From: Candidatus Eiseniibacteriota bacterium
Lineage (GTDB): Bacteria; Eisenbacteria; RBG-16-71-46
NCBI GenBank assembly: GCA_021414165.1
Contig: JAIOPA010000489.1
Span: 1 to 11,390, forward strand
DNA length: 11,390 nt
Direction: 5' to 3'
A model generated the notes under the pieces. It searched no databases. It had not been told where the DNA came from and saw only the letters and a list, made by a program, of their open reading frames with translations. Position numbers and translations under genes: made by a program. Below are positions 7,274 to 11,390 of this stretch, piece after piece. Numbering within the stretch: the stretch's first letter is position 1; each line of letters opens with the position of its first letter.

Positions 7274-7321
7274 CAGCGCCCGGTCGGCACTTCATGAGGT
7301 TAGCAGGTGCGGCGGGCGCTG
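7274..7321 (-). other. Inverted repeat in the leader of the smaller kelch gene
   Basis: CAGCGCCCG (7321-7313, minus strand) and CGGGCGCTG (7282-7274) are perfect 9-bp arms 30 nt apart. The space between them holds a further GCAC/GTGC pairing (7310-7307 with 7290-7287). The right arm ends on the first G of the GGAG ribosome binding site of the 7264 gene. There is no T-run after it. It could be a translational control hairpin, or limit transcription between the two kelch genes. Confidence 0.4.
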
Positions 7322-7354
7322 ACGCATGCAGATATCCACGTCCAAGTCGTATCC

Positions 7355-10096
7355 CTAGTCCAGCACGACCACCCGCCGCGTGATCACCGAGGCCGCACCG
7401 CTCACGCGCACCAGATAGATACCCGCATGCAGACGCCGCGCTTGGCCGAACGCCACCTGCGCAGGGGCGCCCGCACCGGACTCGAGCCGCCGCGACTCCA
7501 TGAGACGGCCCGTGACATCGAAGAGCTGCACCTGCACCGGGTGGGTGTCGAAGCCCGCCAGCTCGAACGCGATGCGGCCGCCCATGGACGGGTTCGGGAT
7601 GCGCACCGTGGGCCCCGTGACGGTGCCCAACGGCTCGAACGTGACCTGCCCCAGCCACACCGGGCCCTCGGGTTCCTCGATCCGCAGGCGATACTCGAAC
7701 GACTCGTCGTCGGGGATGCCGTCGTCGACGAAGCGCAGGTAGCCGCTGCCGTCGGCCGAGAGCGACGCACGCGCGCGCCAGTCCTGCCCACTCGAGCGCC
7801 GCTCGACCACGGCGGCCAAGGCGGCGTTTCCGCTGAGGTACCAGCGGATCTCGATCGCACCCGGGCGGCGGTCCTGCGAGGCGACGGACACGAGCGTGGC
7901 CACCGGCCGGTCGGGCACCACGGTGAGGAACCGGCTGCGATTGCCGTGGATGTCGACCGCCGCGAGCTTGTACGTGAACGCACCCGGCGTGTCGACGAAT
8001 GTGCTGTCCTGCACCCGCGAGACCAGTGTGGTCGCATCGGGCGTGAAGTCGGTACGCGTAGCGCGGTGGATCTCGAAGCCGGCCTGATCCGGCACCATGC
8101 GAGCCGTCCAGCGCAGCTGGTTCGACGTGCTGCTGTAGCGCACCGACAACTGCGACGGCGTGGGCGGCGCCAGATCGTCGACCGAGTAACCGCTGTCGGG
8201 GCTCGATGCGAAGAACTCGAACGCATCGTCCGTGAGCGTCTGCACGAAGAACGCCGTGTAGGGATTGCCGTTGGCCGTGGAGTCGCTCACCGTGGCGGCC
8301 GTGTACGCATAGCCGCGGAGCGAGGCCGCGGGAAGATCGACGAGGCTCTCCCAGAACACATCGGGATCGCCGAGCGCTGCACCGCGCGCATCGAGCGTAC
8401 CCGCGCGCACCGCGCCCGGTGCGCCCGCGAGCGGGGCGCGACGCCACACGCGATAACCCTTCACGCGGCGGTAGCGCGCCTGGTCGAAGTCACTCGAGCG
8501 CCAGCGCAGCACCACCTTGCCTCCCTGATCACCGGGCACATCGCGCACCGAGAGCAGCCGCGGGCGCATGTCGTCGGCGATCAAATGAAAGTCGAAGCCG
8601 CTGATCACGGTCGCGACAGGAGTCTCAACGGTCACGCGGCCGCTTCTGGAGAGCGCGTCTACCGTGATCAGGATGAGGCTGTCGCTCGAGACACTGAATG
8701 TCCCGACCACGACGCCTCCCAGGAGGACCCGCCTCGTGCCCAGCAGATGACTTCCCCGAAGCGCGATCACCTCACCGGCCCTCGCAGAATCCGGCTCCAG
8801 CGAAGTGAGCACCGGATCCTCTCCGACGAAGAAATCCGTCGTCGAGGTGACGATCCCCCGGCTGGAGGTGACCTGGATGCGGCCCGTCGTGGCCCCGGGG
8901 GGCACGACTGTGTTGAACACCCCATAGGTCGCGTTCTGGACGATCGACGGCACTCCATTGAAACGGACCTCGGTCACGAGGTCGAGATGAGCGCCAAAGA
9001 CGCTCACGGCAGTCCCGGGCCGGCCGCCGACCGGCGAGAATGACTCCAGGGCCACTGGACCATCACTCGTGCCAAGCCGAAGCGCCCAGGTATCGGTGAA
9101 GTTCCCACCGTTGTGCCCACCGAACATATACATCGCGGGCTGGAGCGCGCGGTATGCGACCGTCGAGGACCACCGGTAGCTGGGGGGTGCGCCAAGCGGT
9201 ACCAGTCGCGTCCACACGTTCTGGATCCCACGAGTGAGCTCCCACGTGTCGGGAGAACCCGTGCTGTAACCCGAGAACAGGATGATCCGGTCCGACTCGG
9301 GATCGAACACCGCCGATGCCAACATTCGAGCCAAGGGAGAAGTACCGGAGATCACGATCTCCGACCATTGACCGCCGTCGGCTAAAGGCAAGCTCCAGAG
9401 TCTGGGATACAGCGAATAGTTGATATCGAGAGCGCCCGTACCCACGACAAGCTCGTCTCGATTCGAATCGTATACCGCGATGGGCCCCCAGGCCGCGGGG
9501 GGCTGCATACCGACGCGGGAGATCCGGGTCCAGGTCGGAGTTGCATCAAGGCTCAGTGCCCACACGTCATTGAGAACGCCATTGTAGGGTCCACCGCCGA
9601 ACAGGAGCAGCCGGTTGCGATTCCGATCATGCGCGATCGCGAAGAAATCCCGCGGCGCCGGTTGGCTGCCATCGGGGAAGAGCCGCGCCCAACTGGAGGG
9701 ATTGGCCATGCTCAGGCTGCGGACGGACATGTCCGACTGCAACACGATCATGCGATCCCCGGCCTGATCGAAGATCGCCCGGTCACAGGTCGAACGGCTG
9801 AACCCTGACGCGGGCACCAACGTCCAGACCGCGCCTTGCGTGGTCGGGAGGCGCCAGGTCTCCCCCGCTCCATCCACCAGCAGGAACTGATCCCGGTTCG
9901 GATCGAAGGCCGAGGCGAGTTCGCGTCCAGCCGCCGGCTGTGGGCCGATCGTCGCGAGCGGCTCCCATGCAAGGTTCTGTGCCGAGGCGGGCGCCACCCA
10001 TGGTGCACCGCTCATCCACACGAGCGAGCCGAGGATCAGGATACGGCGCAAGAGGCTCCCATGACGCGCTCGGACGATATGCGAACAGTTCGCCAT
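7355..10096 (-). CDS. Large secreted multidomain protein: kelch-like propeller, two IPT/TIG domains, Fn3-like region, sorting-type tail
   Basis: The 913-aa product starts at the ATG at 10096, set by AAGGAG 5 nt upstream. A signal peptide (basic HIVRARHGSLLRR, hydrophobic core, cleavage likely after APASAQ, residue 40) marks export. Residues about 41-340 form a kelch-like propeller: RLLLFGG with NDVWALSL (162-182), RIILFSG with PDTWEL (270-287), and AMYMFGG with TDTWALRL (321-341). Two IPT/TIG-type Ig domains follow at about 349-424 and 429-504, each opening with a S-F/L-x-P-x-x-x-x-x-G pattern. From about 512 to 830 are Fn3-like segments (LRWRSSDFDQARYRRVKGYRVWRR; NQLRWTARMVPDQAGFEIHRA). The tail (832-913) has RIPNPSMGGR, FDVTGRL and HAGIYLVRVS. 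No catalytic site is seen. It is probably a surface or released binding protein, possibly co-transcribed with the smaller kelch gene. Confidence 0.9.
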   Translation of the reverse strand: MANCSHIVRARHGSLLRRILILGSLVWMSGAPWVAPASAQNLAWEPLATIGPQPAAGRELASAFDPNRDQFLLVDGAGETWRLPTTQGAVWTLVPASGFSRSTCDRAIFDQAGDRMIVLQSDMSVRSLSMANPSSWARLFPDGSQPAPRDFFAIAHDRNRNRLLLFGGGPYNGVLNDVWALSLDATPTWTRISRVGMQPPAAWGPIAVYDSNRDELVVGTGALDINYSLYPRLWSLPLADGGQWSEIVISGTSPLARMLASAVFDPESDRIILFSGYSTGSPDTWELTRGIQNVWTRLVPLGAPPSYRWSSTVAYRALQPAMYMFGGHNGGNFTDTWALRLGTSDGPVALESFSPVGGRPGTAVSVFGAHLDLVTEVRFNGVPSIVQNATYGVFNTVVPPGATTGRIQVTSSRGIVTSTTDFFVGEDPVLTSLEPDSARAGEVIALRGSHLLGTRRVLLGGVVVGTFSVSSDSLILITVDALSRSGRVTVETPVATVISGFDFHLIADDMRPRLLSVRDVPGDQGGKVVLRWRSSDFDQARYRRVKGYRVWRRAPLAGAPGAVRAGTLDARGAALGDPDVFWESLVDLPAASLRGYAYTAATVSDSTANGNPYTAFFVQTLTDDAFEFFASSPDSGYSVDDLAPPTPSQLSVRYSSTSNQLRWTARMVPDQAGFEIHRATRTDFTPDATTLVSRVQDSTFVDTPGAFTYKLAAVDIHGNRSRFLTVVPDRPVATLVSVASQDRRPGAIEIRWYLSGNAALAAVVERRSSGQDWRARASLSADGSGYLRFVDDGIPDDESFEYRLRIEEPEGPVWLGQVTFEPLGTVTGPTVRIPNPSMGGRIAFELAGFDTHPVQVQLFDVTGRLMESRRLESGAGAPAQVAFGQARRLHAGIYLVRVSGAASVITRRVVVLD

Positions 10097-10147
10097 CAGC
10101 ACTCCTTGCGATATGAATCCCTGGACTGTCATTTCCCCTGGTCCGCG

Positions 10148-10165
10148 TGCGGCGAACCCGCCGCA
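10148..10165 (-). other. Small perfect hairpin between fdhD and the large kelch gene
   Basis: Seven-base arms TGCGGCG (10148-10154) and CGCCGCA (10159-10165) flank a 4-nt loop in the 165-bp gap downstream of fdhD and upstream of the large kelch gene. No T-run follows on either strand, so it is not a standard intrinsic terminator; it may be leader structure or chance in GC-rich DNA. I see no clear promoter in this gap. Confidence 0.3.
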
Positions 10166-10261
10166 GCCTACTCCATCATCGCTGCGCCGGCCTAGGCAGA
10201 ATCACCGCGCGCATCGGCTGCACCGTATGAACGCGGATCCAGGACCCGCGAGGCCCGGGAC

Positions 10262-11074
10262 TCAGGCCTGGAGTCGCCCCTGTCCGCAATACACATTCAT
10301 ACGTCCCTCGCGTAGGAACCCGATCAGCGTCATGCCGGCCGCTTCGGCGAGTTCGACCGCCAGTGACGAGGGCGCGCCCACCGAGGCCATGGTGGGGATC
10401 CCGGCGCGGGCGGCCTTCAGCACCAGCTCGGCTCCTGCGCGGCCACTCACCCACAGCAGGCCCTCGCCGACCGGACGGCGGCCCTGCTCGAGCAGCCAGC
10501 CACACACCTTGTCCACGGCGTTATGGCGGCCTACGTCCTCGCGCAGCACGCGTGGCTCCATCGCCGCATCGCACCACACCGCGGCGTGGAGACCGCCGGT
10601 GGCCTCGAACGCGGTCTGCTGCGTACGTACCCGTGCGGGCAACGCCAGCAGGAGCTCGGTATCGATGCGCGGCCCCTCGGGCACGGGCGTGAGCCCGGCG
10701 CGCATGGCATCGAGATGCGCGCGGCCGCACAGCCCGCACGCCGCGGTCGCCATGAAGTGGCGTTCGAGCTTGCTCCAGTCGAGCACGTGGCCGGGCTTGA
10801 GGAGCAGATCGATGATATCGGGCGCGTCTTGGCACGCGCTCGATTCCTCGCGCCCTCCGACCACGTCCGCTGAAGAGCGGATCACGTTCTCGCCCGCGAG
10901 GAATCCCAGTGCGAGTTCGCGGTCGAACCCGGGTGTGCGCAGCGTGACCGCGAGCGCCTGGCCATCCACGCGCATCTCGAGTGGGCGTTCCACCGCCAGC
11001 GCATCGTCGAGCGGTTCATGCGAACGGCCGGTCACTCGCGTGACCGGCCGGCGCACGACCTGTGGATCGCTCAA
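10262..11074 (-). CDS. fdhD: Formate dehydrogenase accessory sulfurtransferase FdhD
   Basis: By family knowledge FdhD accepts sulfur from a cysteine desulfurase (IscS) and passes it to the molybdenum cofactor of formate dehydrogenase, which is needed for activity. The 270-aa product has the expected plan: VERPLEMRVDGQ (28-39), LALGFLAGENVI (54-65), the conserved CGLCG with C113 and C116 as the sulfur-carrying pair, GGLHAA (160-165), LREDVGRHNAVDKV (177-190), VSGRAGAELVLKAARAGIPT (209-228), and RMNVY near the end. Its length is close to E. coli FdhD (277 aa). The start is a TTG at 11074, three bases after the thyX stop and in the same frame; no ATG or well-placed GTG precedes the conserved region, and AAGG 8 nt upstream is a weak binding site. 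Expression probably depends on coupling to thyX. No formate dehydrogenase gene is in the window. Confidence 0.93.
   Translation of the reverse strand: MSDPQVVRRPVTRVTGRSHEPLDDALAVERPLEMRVDGQALAVTLRTPGFDRELALGFLAGENVIRSSADVVGGREESSACQDAPDIIDLLLKPGHVLDWSKLERHFMATAACGLCGRAHLDAMRAGLTPVPEGPRIDTELLLALPARVRTQQTAFEATGGLHAAVWCDAAMEPRVLREDVGRHNAVDKVCGWLLEQGRRPVGEGLLWVSGRAGAELVLKAARAGIPTMASVGAPSSLAVELAEAAGMTLIGFLREGRMNVYCGQGRLQA
11025..11050 (-). other. Perfect 11-bp hairpin with GCGA tetraloop inside the 5' end of fdhD
   Basis: On the fdhD mRNA strand, CGGCCGGTCAC (11050-11040) pairs perfectly with GTGACCGGCCG (11035-11025) around the loop GCGA, a GNRA-type tetraloop. The stem covers codons 9-17 and starts 24 nt after the TTG start. 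Such a stable GC-rich stem may affect ribosome initiation or pausing; as double-stranded DNA the palindrome could equally be a protein-binding site. No T-run follows, so it is not an intrinsic terminator. Confidence 0.55.
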
Positions 11075-11077
11075 GAC

Positions 11078-11390
11078 TCAGACCTTGGGATGCGTGGTCC
11101 GCGTGGCGAAGGTGCCGTCGGGCAAGGCCTCGAGTGTGTAGTCCGAGAACATGTTCGGGGCTTCCTTGCGCATGATCTCCAGCACCTGCACGGCGACCTT
11201 GCGGATCTCGACCTCGGCATGCTCGCTGCCACGCAGCTCGATGAAGTGGCGCAGCGCGCGCGCATTGCCGGTGAAGAAGATCTTGGTCTCGGTGGCGTTC
11301 GGCAGCACCGAGCGCGCGGCCTGACGCGCCATCTTGCGGCGCAGCGTCTTGTCCTCGACCTCGGTGAACCGGCTCTCGAGCCCGGCCACC
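11078..11390 (-). CDS. thyX: Flavin-dependent thymidylate synthase ThyX (C-terminal part, 5' end outside window)
   Basis: ThyX makes dTMP from dUMP using FAD, NADPH and methylenetetrahydrofolate in the cytoplasm, replacing ThyA. Only about 104 C-terminal residues are in the window; the frame runs off the right edge, and the GTG at 11389 is internal. The recognisable segment is ARQAARSVLPNATETK, then FFTGNARALRHFIELRG and HAEVEIRKVAVQVLEIM, ending in APNMFSDY. This matches the ThyX C-terminal region with its conserved R-x-x-LP, G/M-N-x-R-x-L-x-H-F and A-x-x-EIR elements. The family often has AQ where this protein has AE (HAEVEIR). The RHRxxS signature lies upstream, outside the window. The natural-looking end PKV is followed by TGA, then GTC and the TTG start of fdhD in the same frame. 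Confidence 0.92.
   Translation of the reverse strand, partial: VAGLESRFTEVEDKTLRRKMARQAARSVLPNATETKIFFTGNARALRHFIELRGSEHAEVEIRKVAVQVLEIMRKEAPNMFSDYTLEALPDGTFATRTTHPKV

Noticed and set aside
7307..9043. Plus-strand open frame of 578 codons across the large kelch gene, and a minus-strand frame of 606 codons at 6627-8447 spanning both kelch genes.
   Set aside because: Both are Arg-rich without motifs or good starts, and contradict the well-supported kelch/IPT/sorting-domain frames with signal peptides.
10232..10250. Small inverted repeat CGCGG...CCGCG just downstream of fdhD as a terminator.
   Set aside because: Only 5-bp arms and no T-run on the minus strand; not distinguishable from chance in GC-rich sequence.
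11025..11080. thyX TGA plus downstream hairpin as a selenocysteine (SECIS) arrangement.
   Set aside because: The stem starts 27 nt after the TGA, the loop is GCGA without the usual GU-containing bacterial SECIS loop, and ThyX has a natural-looking end before the TGA. Ordinary termination and reinitiation is simpler.
1..11390. Search for CRISPR repeats, insertion-sequence ends, tRNA/rRNA genes, phage or defence genes.
   Set aside because: No regularly spaced repeats, transposase motifs, RNA gene signatures or known defence domains were seen.

Overview
This 11.4 kb window is GC-rich, densely coding bacterial DNA from what looks like a didermic, environmental bacterium. Three secreted proteins end in the same kind of beta-sandwich tail (PNP near the start, a D-x-x-G-R turn, then G-x-Y near the end). 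This resembles the type IX secretion sorting domain / FlgD-Ig-like C-terminal domains common in the FCB superphylum and in lineages such as Candidatus Eisenbacteria. Eisenbacteria-like is my best guess, inferred from protein style only; no rRNA or other phylogenetic marker is present. No tRNA, rRNA, CRISPR array, transposase, integrase or phage gene is visible.

Layout, left to right. (1) 2-820, +: the C-terminal part of a secreted protein with two InlB-like repeats and a sorting-type tail. A strong hairpin (836-867) follows it. (2) 880-1515, +: pdxH, pyridoxamine 5'-phosphate oxidase. (3) 1596-3466, +: a LytS/LytTR-type two-component pair, overlapping by ATGA. It is preceded by two 9-bp direct repeats spaced 12 bp that both match the published LytTR-regulator binding consensus, so autoregulation is likely. 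(4) 3444-4196, -: an unrecognised polytopic membrane protein, convergent with and overlapping the response regulator gene. It diverges from (5) 4392-5786, +: an organophosphate:phosphate antiporter family (GlpT/UhpC-like) MFS transporter that ends at an intrinsic terminator (5805-5838). (6) 10096-5858, -: two consecutive secreted kelch-type proteins (913 and 468 aa) with sorting-type tails, separated by 90 nt containing an inverted repeat that reaches the ribosome binding site of the second gene. (7) 11390-10262, -: the C-terminal part of thyX (flavin-dependent thymidylate synthase), then fdhD (formate dehydrogenase accessory sulfurtransferase). fdhD starts at a TTG one codon past the thyX stop and in the same frame. 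A perfect 11-bp hairpin with a GCGA tetraloop lies within the first codons of fdhD.

The genes do not form one pathway. The window combines housekeeping cofactor and nucleotide genes (pdxH, thyX, fdhD), one signalling pair, one transporter, and a cell-surface/secreted protein group. The most testable new observations are the LytTR-type operator upstream of the two-component operon, the unusual thyX-fdhD junction, and the kelch/sorting-tail gene pair. No intergenic stretch exceeds 300 bases; the longest is the 195-bp divergent region at 4197-4391.
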